Assembly: GCA_000499405.2 (NCBI GenBank)
Contig: HG738136.1
Location: 372,001 to 436,000 of the forward strand
Direction of reading: 5' to 3'
Origin: Onchocerca volvulus
Taxonomy: Eukaryota > Nematoda > Chromadorea > Rhabditida > Onchocercidae
Length of the DNA stretch: 64,000 bases
Positions 25,695 to 37,470 of this stretch are shown here, piece after piece. The notes beneath the pieces were generated by a model. It saw only the letters and a list, made by a program, of their open reading frames with translations. It was not told where the DNA came from and made no database searches. How positions within the stretch are numbered: position 1 is the first letter of the stretch; the number at the start of each line of letters is the position of its first letter. A program made the translations under genes and the position numbers.

Positions 25695-27022
25695 ATGGTC
25701 AACAAAGGGAGAAAAGCGAAGCGAATGCCGCAAACTCTTCTTATTTTAACTATGTGAGTAAATTTTGAAGTAATTTTTATAAATTTTATAAAAACTTTTT
25801 CTTGAATGTCGAAAAATTTAATAGCAAAACAATTGCAAAAAATCAATCAGATAATAATTGCTAAAATTGAGAAACTCAAATTTCATCAATACAATCAATC
25901 TTATATGGAGTAGGATAAGCATGGATAATTCAAAAATATGCTAATGTTATCCAATAATTTTGCGAATTTGCCGAAAACCGGAGATGAAGATTAGTATAAA
26001 AGTTTCTGGAATTTGAGATACTTTTATTATTTTTTAATGAATGAAATCATTTCATTTAAATGCAAATTAATCAATTTATATTTCTAAGCCACTCATCATT
26101 AGAATTCATTATTATCGATTCAAAAATATTATCAAAAATATTATTCAAATCAAATGAACTAACTGGCACCTAAAAATTGATGTTTTGGTAAATTTTTCAA
26201 ACATAGAATTAATTTTTGTTTTTTATTATTTTTTTTTTTAATTTATGATTTTTATTTTTATTTCAGTCATTCAACAATAACGCTAATCAATTTCCCGGAT
26301 GGTTTCCATCAAGAAGAGACGAAAGGCCACCATACCCAGGAATTTCACCGCATCTTTATTCTAGGAAATCATCATCCAAACTCTGTTGTAGAGGATATTT
26401 AATGTATATTAAAGAGAAAGTGACATCAACTTATCTTGTTGACGGTTACGGTAGACGATATTTACTGAGCAGTAGTAGTAGCATGACACCCTACGGTAGT
26501 GGTGGTGGATATTCACCGTATGGTGGCAGTGGTGGTAGATACTCACCGTATGGTGGCAGTGGTGGTGGATATTCACCGTATGGTGGCAGTGGTGGTGGAT
26601 ATTCACCGTATGGTGGTAGTGGAATGACATCTCATGGTATTGGTGGATATTTATTGTATATTAGGGGTGGAAAACCCTATGGTATTGGTGGTTATTTATT
26701 GTACAGTAAGGGTGACGGTGGTTTCTCACTATATGGTGATAGTGGACAATATTCGCCGTTAGATAGTGAAGAAGAATGGCCTTATCTGAGACGTCAATAT
26801 GGTGGACGTAGAGGAAGTAGACGACGTGGAGGGAGACGACGTAAAAATGGTAGGCGACGTGGAGATGGTAGAAGACGTGGCGATTATAGGGATTATGAAG
26901 ATGATGGAGAACGTTTTGGTGGACGAGATAGAGATGGTATCTCAAATGCAGAAGGATATTTAGCACTTCTTAATTTAAATTGGGGTGGAAAAACATACAG
27001 TTTGAGGTTTGGTTCCTCGTAA
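25695..27022 (+). pseudogene. Gly/Arg-rich secreted protein gene lacking its signal-peptide exon (family 2, copy 1)
   Basis: Exon 1 (25695-25753, MVNKGRKAKRMPQTLLILT, ending AT before GTGAGT) is almost identical to exon 1 at 42057. The last exon (26267-27022) keeps one open frame of 251 codons: SFNNNANQFPG, a YSPYGGSGG repeat block, then an Arg/Gly-rich part. The middle exon that completes the signal peptide at 42443 is missing: about 140 bases corresponding to 42404-42543 are deleted. Joining exon 1 (phase 2) directly to the last exon (phase 0) shifts frame and stops at TAA near 26402. Either it is dead, or an unrecognised start is used (the ATG at 26402 gives 206 residues without a signal peptide). 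The stop TAA at the end coincides with a GTAAGT, so a further exon is not excluded. Confidence 0.65.
26489..26625 (+). repeat. 30-bp coding repeats (YSPYGGSGG)
   Basis: Four to five tandem units of about 30 bp (TATGGTGGCAGTGGTGGTGG then ATATTCACCG) encode a Gly/Ser/Tyr decapeptide. The paralogue at 42.8 kb has no such array, so the repeats expanded in this copy. Confidence 0.9.
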
Positions 27023-27633
27023 GTATTTGTATTTCTTTTCTTCTTGTTCCTTTGATTTAAAATTTCTCTCTGATTTCACGATGAAAATTTATTGGCTGTA
27101 TGTTATCTATTAATTAATATTAAATAACTTGTTAATTCCTGATTGAAAATAACATTTATGTAATTTATTTGTCGAAATGATATATATTATAGCCAGCTAT
27201 TGCTAAACGAAATATGTTCAATATACAAAAAGGAAATATAATAAGTACTATCCTTAACGAATTGGTAATCGTAAATTGTTAAAATGAATCATGCGAAATT
27301 TTCATGATTTTTTTTCTCGTATTTCACTTATTATATTTCCTTTTTGGCAAATGGTGCGATGAGAAATAAAGCGCTAACAGAATTTTTTTTAAGAGTATTT
27401 TTAGCATGTTATTACTATCTTAAGTTTTTGAAACTGAAGCCACGAACCTGTTTATTACTCACTTTCCAGTCAGCGACTGAAAATTTTAATGTCCTTGCGA
27501 TTTTGGGAAATGTTGATTTAGATTCACTGAATTCGTCGAAAAAATTAGACAATGAAATTCCATTCGTTTAAGAGAGATAGAAATGTGAATTATAAAATCT
27601 GCTTATAGAATTGAAAATATTCAAATTTTTTAT

Positions 27634-28260
27634 TGCAGAATTGCAAATATTCAATTTGACAAGTCGCATTAAAATATAGCAATACTGATTGATTTTTGCA
27701 GTTATGCAATTTATAAGGATAATTCAAGAGTATTTTTCGTTTGACAATTCAGTAATGTGTCATTTTTGCTTGAAACTTAATTTTCACAAATAGGAAGAAT
27801 GAAATCCGTGAAAAAACAAGTTGATTACGTGAATGATTTTTTCAGCAGAAAGAAAATTAAGTCAAAGACAAACCTTTTTACAGTCGTTTAATAAAAAACA
27901 ATGTAAAAAGTTTGTAGGATGATACGTACAGTCCTGATAATTATCGTAATGGAGCAAGTTTATAAATACTAATGGGATCTAAGCATTTTTCACATTACTA
28001 CCAAATATTTATGCTTTCTAGAGAGAATATTAGTGCTTTTAGTTGAATGCATTACAAAAACTTTCAATTTTAATTCTAAACTTTTAACATTCTGAAAATT
28101 TTTAAACATTCGCCTTAGACAAAAACTATACACTTCTCACATTGATTGCTTTTTGATTGCTTTTTTTTTTTTATTAAATATGCGAGAACCTATTTATTCG
28201 TGGAATTAGTTTTGGACGTTAGTTATTGCAATATTGAAATTTGAAAAGAAACTCCAAGAA
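27634..28260 (+). pseudogene. truncated family 1 gene copy
   Basis: It matches the 18.97-19.6 kb region: end of exon 1 (TTGCAGAATTGCAAATATTC), intron 1, exon 2 (TTTGTAG then GATGATACGTACAGTCCTGA), intron 2, and a damaged exon 3 still readable as ATGCGAGAACCTATTTATT. The exon 1 donor has changed from GGTGAG to GACAAG. Exon 2 has lost its cysteine segment and stops early. A run of T interrupts exon 3. Exon 4 and the signal-peptide start are absent. It sits between the two copies of the segmental duplication. Confidence 0.7.
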
Positions 28261-28769
28261 AATTTCACGTCGGGATATTTGTGGAAATTTCTTAGAAATT
28301 TGTTGGGGGAAGTTTTGTTGTATTCGATTGGACAACGATTGTAGAAAGGAAAAAAAAAATACTTTATCAAATACAATAAGTATATTATAGCGCGATCAAA
28401 GCAAAATAAAATGAAATATAAAAAAAGGAGGTTAAGAGTGATGAGATTGAAAGTTTCGCGGTGTCGAGTGAAGAAGATGATGACGATGATTTTAGCAGAT
28501 TGAATTGCGGAATTTAAATGGTAATTTGGAGTAGAAATGGCATCAGGCATATTACAACGATCAAAAATTTCGATTCAATGCAAGAAGTGATTTAAGATAT
28601 AATTAAACTAAATGTGTAATTAGCACAAGATTATAACAATTGATACATTGCCGGAAAGGAGTTTAAGACATGATTATGCAATTAATCTAGCGCAAGATTA
28701 TTAGAACAAATATCGAAAGAAAATTTAATAATTAATCAAATCTGTAATTGCTTAAATGTTCAGAGAGCG
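28261..28769. other. spacer between the duplicated segments
   Basis: No coding exon. The minus-strand open frame 28206-28550 overlaps the family 1 relic and is not supported by splice signals. Confidence 0.45.
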
Positions 28770-29918
28770 AATATTTCGAATGTTTCGACAATTCATTACT
28801 TCAGAAATATAATTGATATTCAATTTCAATCATTTTATCAATATATTTTAATAATTTAAAAAAAAATTTTTTTAAGTTTGATTTCACAAACTTTTTTCAA
28901 TTTCATGAATTTTGTTATTATTATGTGTTACGGACTTAAAATACAGGATGATTAAATTGGTACTATCTTTGCTGAACTTTAAAAACCTTTTTTTAAGTTG
29001 TTTCAGTTGAATAATGCACAAGAAATATAAATTAAAAAATCAATAACGGTAAAATAAAAGTAATAATAGCTCAATTTTGTTTTCAAATTCCAACTTCCTT
29101 CAGTAAAAAAATTTGCTATAAAAGCTAATGAAAATTTTTGAGAAACTGATCGATAATTAATATCCGAACATCTCATAAGTTAACTCGAATAAGATTTTAT
29201 CGGTTTTAAAATAATCATTTACAAAATGCCAATAAACGTATCATATTGCAAATGATCGATGAGGCAATAGTTGATTTGATGTTTTTTGATGCAGCTTATC
29301 TTGATGATGCATGATAATAATCCAATCATGGATTTCAATTGAAAGAATTCTAATTTTTTGTAAAATTTGTCAGTTTTTGTAATAATTTAGAATGCATTTG
29401 TTTTTCGTTTTTACAGTATGCTGTGCTCAGAAAAAAGACTGAATATGAAATGATAATTAACAAAATATAAGAAAGATTAAATTTCTCAATATTATAGAGA
29501 TGTGAAAAAAAAATAGAATTTTATAGAACCATCAATCAGTAATATTTTCACTGATTCTTAGCAACGCTTCTTCAAGGTAAATTTTATCACGTTGATTTAA
29601 AAACACGACCGCATCGAAGCATCGAAATAATTTATTCAAAATTTCTATTATCATAAAGTGAAAAATTGAGGAAAAGAATTCATAATTTTCTTATTTCCAT
29701 AATAGCATGAAATACGTCAGATGAGCAAATATTAAGATAAAAAAAAAAAAAAAAAAAGTGACCGTCACAAAACGTCTGTCTAAATATTTATTAATCTGCC
29801 ATATTTTCCTGCTGATTATATGAACGTTTGATCTGCCGTATTTTCATAACTATTACATAAAGGATTTCTTCAGCAGAAAAAAAATTAATATAATTTGTCA
29901 AAGTAAATTACAGCCGCA

Positions 29919-31004
29919 ATGAATATTTTGGTCCAACTCCTACCTGTATTTAGCTTATGTTTTATGGTAGCAGAATCGCAAATATTGAATTTGGTGAGTT
30001 GCACTATAATATGGCAATATTGATTGATTTTTGCAGTCGTGCGATTTATAAGGATCATTCAAGAATATTCTTCGCTTGACAATTCAATAATGTGACATTT
30101 TTGTTCGAAACTTATTTTTCACAAATAGAAGCATAAAATTTTCACAAAAGCAAATTGATTATGTGAAGCTTTCGTTAGCAGATAGAAAATTAATCAAGAA
30201 CTAATCTTTTTCCAGTCGTTTCATATCGAACAATGAAAAAGTTTTGTAGAATGATACGTACAGTTTTGATGATAATTTGCCAGAGAATGGTAATGGAGCA
30301 AGTTTTATAGTTACCGATGGGGTGTAAGTATTTTTCATATTGCTAACAAATATTTTCTCAAGATTGCAGCTGTGTATTATAAAAATCTTCGATTTTGTTC
30401 AAAACTTTATTTTTTTTTCAAGCATTCATTTTAGACCAAAAGAATGCACTTTTCATTCTCATTGCCGCAAATATGCAAGAACCTATTTATTGGCAAAATT
30501 TGGCCTGGAATCAATTTCGGACGTTAGTTATTACAGTATTGAAATTTAAGCACGAATCCAAAGGAATTTCGCACAATCCACCTAGGCCTCAAATTAATTC
30601 GACAAAAATAGAATTATTTCATTCGGAAAATTTGTGAGGCGTTTAATCCTTCTTTCGTGCATTACCGAAAAAAGAATATTTTGCAATTATTATCATTATC
30701 TAGTTTGCAATTAATTATCTTTTGAATTTTTTTGGCATAGGATTTATTAGTAATCTCTTTTAACCGAATTTTTAACCGAGGAATTAATAAGAACAATTCG
30801 CTCATTTATTCATTACAAGAGCATTATTACTTTCAGTTCAAATTAAACAACAAAATTTGTGGAATTTTTTTCAGTAACGAAGGATGTTATTGCGATCCGG
30901 TTCTGAATAAGTGCATCATTGAACGGATAACTTTACTCGGTCCAGTAAATAAAATCCTGAACAATGCATATTGTGCACCGAAAGCTACTTCGCACTATCC
31001 ATAA
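29919..31004 (+). pseudogene. decayed family 1 gene (paralogue of 18923 gene)
   Basis: Exons correspond one to one with the 18.9-kb gene: 29919-29993, 30250-30323, 30435-30522 and 30875-31004. Exon 1 still codes for a signal peptide, and all GT-AG sites and the trans-splice acceptor (TTACAG at 29908-29913) are intact. Exon 3 is 88 instead of 87 nt, and the extra base shifts the frame before the expected EPIYWC motif. Further losses: the exon 2 cysteine (KDC became ENG), the exon 3 Trp-Cys codons (TGGTGTCG became TGGCAAAA) and the terminal WYCP (now SHYP). It is almost certainly non-functional, but the shift looks recent because exon 4 remains open. Confidence 0.8.
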
Positions 31005-32852
31005 ATTTCATTCAAGGCTTCGTTTTCTTCTAAAATTTCTGTAAATATTGTGGTAATTACTAAACTTGTTTGAATAATTTGCACAACCTTTTTATAAATG
31101 TTACTGTAATTTTAATAAATAATATGATATTTGATACACTTTATAACTGTAGTGAAGTTTTTTACTTCAACAGAAAGTGAGAATAATAGCATTTTCCTCT
31201 TCTCTTCTGATTAAAATCCAATCAAAAACATGTAAATAACTAAAAGCGACGATTTCGATTGATGAAATATCAATGAATGTTCATAACAAAATTTAAGGAG
31301 ACGAAATTAATTTGTCAGTTATTTGACATATTTGACAGATTGTCGGCATATCACAAAAAGAAATGTGCATAATAAGCAATTAGCAGAACTTCTAAATAAT
31401 TTCAATGCAAAAGAGCTTATTATTAACAGATCACCCATCAGGGAAAGCACCAAAGTTAATGATTTTTTGCCCTTATTGGAATAATTTAAATTAATTCCCA
31501 TCTCTATCAACTTGTATGCCGAATAAGGGAAGTTACAAGCAATCTGATTAAAAACAGGACAAAAATTGGAAGCTTTATTAACATAAATATATATAGCTAA
31601 TACATTCACATATAAAAAATGCGATAAAGACAAATCCTACGCAAGAGCTAAAAATGGCCTAGGATTATTTTTATCTCTATTATTTTCACCTTATTCCTCC
31701 TGAATGTCTACTAATTATTAGATGATTTATAAATTTGGGTAAAAAAAGCAAAAATGTTACCATGTGCAGAGTTAATTATTGCATTATAGTTCCCGAAAGA
31801 CATTGAGAAAACACTAATAAAAAATCTACTAAAATTGAAATTCAGAAGTCTTTTGAAATCATTAATATTACATCATTACAATGCAGCGCCAAATTTACAG
31901 TGACATTGCATTTTCTAATTTGTTTTTTCTTCAATTTTTTAACTGACGGCAATGTGTAAAGATTAGAAAATGAATATGTTAATGTAAATAATATGATTAG
32001 AACATAATGAATCTTTTATAATTCACAAAATTTAGTGACAGAAATAACAATCGAGAATAATACTCATCCAGCAATTTTTAGGAAAGTTTAACTTTACTGA
32101 AAAGGTTTGGCTGATTGAAATCAAAGTGAAAAGCTGGAAGATACATTTTCAGTAGACTGTATATTGAACGATTTTTCATCATATTTATAGTTTGTTATCT
32201 TTTGAATCACTTGCCTAATTTCTGCTAAGCATCGTTTTATCTCAAAATGAAAAGCAAAAATCATTCTTAAATTAATCCTAGAAAATAACTTTTTCGAGGG
32301 ACACTACATGGCAGGGAGTTTAATAATGAAGTAGTGAGTCTTCACAAAATATCTCCTTTATAAGAAACTTTTCGTGCTATCCAAAACAAAAAAAAAGAAT
32401 TGGATGACAATGGATAATATCTTGAAAAGTTCTGATAAACTGACTCATGGATTTTGCAATGATGTAACATACATTTAATTTGATTATTCTCCACAAATTT
32501 TTTTCCTGAATATCCGTTGAACATAAATATCATGAAACACTTACAACTACCAATTTTCATAAAATCAGCATATTTTTTTCAAATAATATCCATTTCTTCG
32601 GCAAATTACACTGAAATGATTTTTCAATAATTTCTTAACTTTATTATAATAGAATTAGCTACGTTCTTTTCCAATTTCTGAATCAGTTAAATCAAATTTT
32701 TCTGAAATCTGATTTTATTTGAGATAAGCTGAAATCTAGTTAGTTTCTTTTGATATTGGAAATTTCAAATTGAACTGATTTAGTTTTTGCTTTAAAATTT
32801 TTCCTGATAAAATTTACTCAACATACTTTTTCGGTTTTTTCCATTCGCTCAT

Positions 32853-32886
<34 letters not shown>

Positions 32887-33525
32887 TAATTTTCATAGAC
32901 TTAAATTACTGATAATTGAAGTCTCAATACTGTTACGGTGTTTAATGAAATGTTTATTGAATCTTTTATATAATTTTTAATTCACTAGATTATTAGTAAA
33001 ACTAAATAGATCGTTTGCAGTCTTTATAGCATGTTCGATTCTACAAGTTCACATAACTGAAATAATAATTCAGGTATTAAATTTCGTGAAGATTTGATGG
33101 ACTATTTCAATTTCAGATCGTTGAATGATTATATTTCCAAATCATGAATTTATTTGCTCAAATGAAAATTTTCAGTGGGCAAAAAATTGGATTGGTATTT
33201 CTGAAATTAAAAAAAAGTTTAAAATTTATGTGCTCAGATGGTAAATAACTTAACGAACTATTATTATTCGTATAACCGAATGAAATCGATTGTTGGCAAT
33301 CACATGCCACTCCATTAAAATATCATATTTGTATTCAAACCTTGCAAAAAACAAGCAAGTAAATTGATATCCGTTATCCTTGACTGTAAATCTGCATAGT
33401 GGTATCCCTTTAACGTGAAATTCACACTCTTTTCATTTGAATCTCTTGGAGATGAAACTGAATTAAAACTTATTATAGTCTGGATTGTCAAAACAAATGA
33501 CATGAGTAGATTTCGAAATCCTTTT
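31005..33525. other. AT-rich DNA within duplicated copy 2, no gene seen
   Basis: It corresponds to 20025-22800. It includes a 29-base T run at 32855-32883 absent from copy 1. No open frame is shared between the copies. Confidence 0.5.
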
Positions 33526-33569
33526 TTTCTTTCCAATATCGCTTACAAATTTACATAAATTTTATTTCA

Positions 33570-33615
33570 AACTAGCTGGACCCGGCTACACTCCGCGTGG
33601 CCGATCCAGCTAGTT
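33570..33615. repeat. GC-rich hairpin at the left edge of Helitron 1
   Basis: Perfect 11-bp arms AACTAGCTGGA (33570-33580) and TCCAGCTAGTT (33605-33615) enclose a GC-rich loop. A related hairpin with 10-bp arms (ACTAGCTAGA/TCTAGCTAGT) lies at 38377-38420. Both are followed by a CGCTTCGCGTGTCCGG stretch. Confidence 0.9.
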
Positions 33616-36600
33616 TATGGGGGTCGGCCACGCTTCGCGTGTCCGGTTCCAGCTAATCTTAAACCTCCGAAAGTTCTAAACACGCGCCTTATCGATATTA
33701 ATTCAAAATCTTAGATATTGAAAAGTTCCTACCTATTGCTCTGAAATTTTGACACAACTTTTTATTCGAATACGCGCACGTTTTTATACATGCGTTGCTG
33801 TAGCTCAATCTGGTAAAGTGCAAAAAAAGAAAAGAGGAGGAACATGTTTCTGGTGTTGAGGAAAAAAAACTTTATAATTTGATTTGTGGTTTGGTTGGAT
33901 TGGAAATTGATTCTTGCTATTATGATTCGGCTAGATGAGCATTAGGTGCGAGGAGGTATTTTGTGTCTTGTATGAGAGATGAATGCTGTTAAGAACGGTT
34001 TTACTGATTGATAAAGAGTGATTCGTCATAATAGATAATTATCGGAGAACATCGAGCCAAATTAATCGCTGGGTTATTCTTTCCTTTGTCGCTGATAGAA
34101 AAGAATACTGTTCAAGTAAACTGTTGAATTGTTGGTGCTGTTGCGTCGCTTTGAACTACTGAACTGGAACCCTTGGAACTCCGAATAATTGCTTTTGCTG
34201 CGTGATCTTTGTCGTTTATCTGTGAATTGGAGCGTTTTGGTGGTAAATATGTTTGTCGTCCTTTTGAAACTATGTCGTGCTACCTCACCTTTAGTATTTC
34301 TTGATCAGCGTAAAACATGATTCCATGTTCAGCAGTCACGCGATTAAAATTGTTTTGTATTCTGGTACAACCCAACTGATGATTATAGTTTGAGCCGGCA
34401 TGTTTTCATCCGCACTATGACTGAAATATGTCTTTATTGCAAGGCTCTGAAATTTAATGGAAAAACGAAAGGAATGTGTTGCGCTGCCGGGAAAATTAAA
34501 CTGCCTTAACTTGAAGAACCGTTAGAGCTATTAAAAACTTGCTGGCCGGATATACCAACGAATCAAAGCGTCAAGAAATACAACTCGCATATCCAAATGA
34601 CGTCGTTCAGCGCAATGACCTTATGACAAAAAAATAAGATGCATGGAACTTGCGGTAAATTGAATTCAAATTTATCGTTGCATGATAGACGGAAAATACT
34701 GTAAGCGATATCTTTGAGCATTAATATCCAATACAGTTACAAGAAATGATGAATATCCTTTATACAGAAGATCAGCAGAAGATGGCGGTTAATTAGCAAC
34801 CACGCAAATGTGGAATGGTGACATCAAAGTAGATAACTGGTGAGTTATTCCATATTCGCCTTTGCTATGAAATGCATACAAAGTGGTTAGCTTCTTCCTT
34901 TGCATGTTGTTAGTGAATGTGCCCGGTCCAACCTCCTTCAGCAATAAAAAATTATCAACGGCGTTTCACATGCTATTTTTCGCAGTGCATGTCAAGCTTT
35001 GAATTTATTGGAGAACGGCCGACATTGGAATGTATGCAATAATGACGAATGCAACACGTTAAATTCAAATCAAATTCGTACATTCTTTGGAATCATATTG
35101 AATGTCTGCTCTCCTTCATCTCCAGCAGAGTTATGAGAGAGATATAAATCGCATATGCTGAACATATTCTCCATTGGATACGAAACGAAAATTCAAATAT
35201 GAAACGAATTTCACAGCAGAAACCCACAACGAAGCGTTGATAATAATTGAAAACTTTTGCTTACAAATCGCGAATAAAGTTCCCGATCAATTGAAATTGC
35301 CATCACCGAATCGCTGCTTCGTTCGATGTAGAATTGCATTGCGAACAAAATTACAACACGATTGTTTTTCTGTCAGATATGCAATTAAATATTCATAAGC
35401 TAATGTTTGAGCAAACGGGCATTTACGATCAAAAAATGCAAACTATCAATAAGGGAGTTGAAGAAATCTTGTTTTTAGATGCATCAGGAAGAACTGTAGA
35501 AATGCATTGAGTATGCCATTGAAACTCCCACATGAATATTTCTAAAGCATCCAGCAAGAAGAAAGTATTGAAAAATGCAAATTTATTGTTTGGGATGAAT
35601 GCACAATGGCGCACAAAAAATCGGTCGAGATCGATCATTGCAAAACGCATTAGTAGTGCTTGGAAGAGATTTCAGGCAAATATTATCTGCAAACGAAATA
35701 ACTGTTTGCTTGAAATACTACATTATAGCGATACGTAAAGACGTTAGAATTAACTACAAATAGGGTGTCCAGCTGCAAAACGATCGATCAGCTGGGATAT
35801 TCTCACATCAGTTGCTAGAAATTGGGAAAGAAAAGATGGCGGTTGATCTGCCCTTAGGAAGAATTTCATTTCTTCATAACTCTTACAATTTTGTAACGTT
35901 AAAAGAAGGGTTGGCTGAAAAAGTATTTCGCGATATTCAAACCAATTGTAAGAATCACGATTAGCTAAGTAAACGAACTATTTATACCTCCAAGAATAAA
36001 GACATCCGGTGAACTTCTCACTAATATTTAGTCGGACATTCAAAGCGGGGCAGTAACATAAATCCGTCGATACTGTTATGGAGACAGAGGAAGCGGTGAA
36101 TTATCCAACAGAATTTATGAATTCATCCGATCTGCCAGGGATGCCATCGCACGTACTGCAATTGAAAATTGGCATGCCAATTCTTATGAAATATCAACCA
36201 GCCAAAACTTTGCAACGACACACAGCTTGCAGTAAAAAAAATTAATAAGCAATGTCGTAAAGCAACATTCTTGACAGTCCTATCAAAGGTGGAGATGTCC
36301 TTATTCCTCGAATTTCTATTACTTCACCGGATATGCCATTTTAATTTAAGAGACTGCAATTCCCAATTCGACTGACGTTTGTATCCAGCATCAACAAAGT
36401 TCAGGGTCAATCTTTGGAATTGTGCGATTTAGATCTAGAGACCGATTGCTTCTCACATGAAAAATTATATGTTGCGTGTTCTAGGATCATCAAACCAGAT
36501 AATCTCTACATCTACACAGAATAACAAAAAATATTGTATACCCTTCAAATAATTAAGGATTCAAAGAGTGCGAAATTGTGTTGATCAGAATCAATCCTTA

Positions 36601-36664
36601 ATGTGTCAAATTAACTTATCATAATGGCACATAGCAGATATTTAAGGGTTTGCCTGATGAAATC

Positions 36665-36925
36665 CCTAAAAATAGGATTATTATTAAGTATTATTATTAT
36701 TGTTAACTATTATTTATAATAATAATAATTACTATTAACTATTATTTATAATAATTATTATCATAATTATTAATTATTATTATTGATTATTATTGTTATT
36801 AATTATTATTACTAATTACTATTGCTTATTATTTCTTATTAATCATTATTCATTATTATTCAGTGTTATTTATTATTATGTATTAATATTTACTACTGTT
36901 TATCATTATTTAATTATTAATTAGA
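36665..36925. repeat. ATT-rich low-complexity tract in Helitron 1
   Basis: Imperfect TTA/ATT trinucleotides run for about 260 bases behind the helicase remnant. Confidence 0.85.
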
Positions 36926-37210
36926 GAACTGGGGGAAAAAGAGGATGAGAGAAAAAAGGAAGGCGGGTTATTATCATCATTAGAGAAATTGGGGAAAGAA
37001 GCAGAATGAGAGAAAAAAGTAAGACTAGCTGTTATTACTGTTAGAGAGATGCTCGGAAGAAGGAGAATGAGAGAAAAAAGTAAGACTAACTGTTATTACT
37101 GTTAGAGAGATGCTCAGAAGAAGGAGAATGGGAGAAAAAAGGAAGGCTGGCTGTTGTTACTACTAGAGAGATGCGCGGAAGAATGAGAATGAGAGAGAAA
37201 AGGGTAGGCG
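36926..37210. repeat. tandem repeats of about 60 bp near the right end of Helitron 1
   Basis: About five imperfect units, each with AGAGA...TG followed by GAGAATGAGAGAAAAAAG and a TTATTACTGTTAGAGAGATG-type junction. They lie in the subterminal part of the element. Confidence 0.85.
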
Positions 37211-37395
37211 GAGCTCCGCCTTCTCATTTATTTTCAGTTTTCACGCACGAGACACGTGAAAAAAGTAATTATGTCTATATAAGATCACTCTCCTGCTTGA
37301 ATGCAAGGTTGTGTCAAAATTTGAAAAAAATCGGTGGGGAATTTGAGGAGTTATTGGAGTAGTAACAGGTAGCATTTAAATTTTTATTTATATAG

Positions 37396-37470
37396 ATTAT
37401 GAAGCATCAAATATTTTTCCTGTAGTATTTCAAATTATGAAGCATCAAATATTGTTCCTGTAGAATTTTA
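37396..37470. repeat. two direct copies of a 38-bp sequence
   Basis: ATTATGAAGCATCAAATATT followed by a CCTGTAG stretch occurs twice in tandem, directly outside the right end of Helitron 1. Confidence 0.8.

Larger units (their letters stand above)
17745..27600 (+). repeat. segmental duplication, copy 1
   Basis: From about 17775 (ATTCATTACTTCAGAATATA) to about 27600 this block aligns collinearly with about 28770-43680. Alignment points include 18923 with 29919 (gene starts), 20461 with 31852, 21.1 kb with 32.55 kb, 22.84 kb with 37.56 kb, 23.88 kb with 40.08 kb, 25695 with 42057 (exon 1 of the Gly/Arg-rich genes) and 27.54 kb with 43.62 kb. Same orientation, many substitutions and small indels. 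This copy alone carries the solo LTR at 22898-23434. Confidence 0.85.
33570..37396 (+). mobile_element. degenerate Helitron-type transposon 1 (Rep/helicase remnants)
   Basis: Plus-strand pieces of the Helitron Rep-helicase protein appear in order with stops and shifts between them. At 34417 lies the cysteine motif MTEICLYCKALKFNGKTKG followed by MCCAAGKIKLP. At about 34570 is KKYNSHIQMTSFSA; near 35010, NLLENGRHWN; at about 35228, NEALIIIENFC...LPSPNR. A PIF1-type helicase follows, with Walker B-like DECTMAHKKS (about 35597), LPLGRISFLHNSYNFVT and NYPTEFMNSSDLPGMPSHV (about 36095). The last piece ends in ...LYVACSRI-like text near 36470. The right end is TTTTTATTTATATAGA at 37396, the inverted form of the TCTATATAAATAAAAA terminus seen at 38463; the matching left terminus is deleted here. 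The recognition rests on known Helitron motifs. It is not active. Confidence 0.85.

Noticed and set aside
26490..26625. CRISPR-like regular 30-bp repeats
   Set aside because: There are no spacers; the repeats are contiguous, in frame and encode a Gly/Ser/Tyr peptide in a eukaryotic gene.
26409..26966. Minus-strand frames rich in His/Tyr opposite the Gly/Arg-rich exon
   Set aside because: They are antisense shadows of the GGT-rich coding repeats; the same effect is seen opposite 42.9-43.2 kb and 51.7-52.0 kb.
27344..27571. 75-codon frame after the Gly/Arg-rich gene
   Set aside because: It is not conserved in copy 2 (43.4-43.65 kb) and lacks splice support.
33795..33830. tRNA-like TGTAGCTCAATCTGGTAAAGTGC (D-arm resemblance)
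   Set aside because: No anticodon arm, T arm or acceptor stem of a tRNA follows; the text is part of the Helitron-related left region and has a diverged relative at about 1050.
35174..35738. Host-gene interpretation of the open frames here
   Set aside because: The motifs NEALIIIENFC and DECTMAHKKS are Helitron helicase hallmarks and lie in order with other Helitron pieces.
37171..37362. 63-codon frame (RVGGAPPSHLFSVFTHETRE)
   Set aside because: It lies in the subterminal repeat region of Helitron 1; part of the element, not a host gene.
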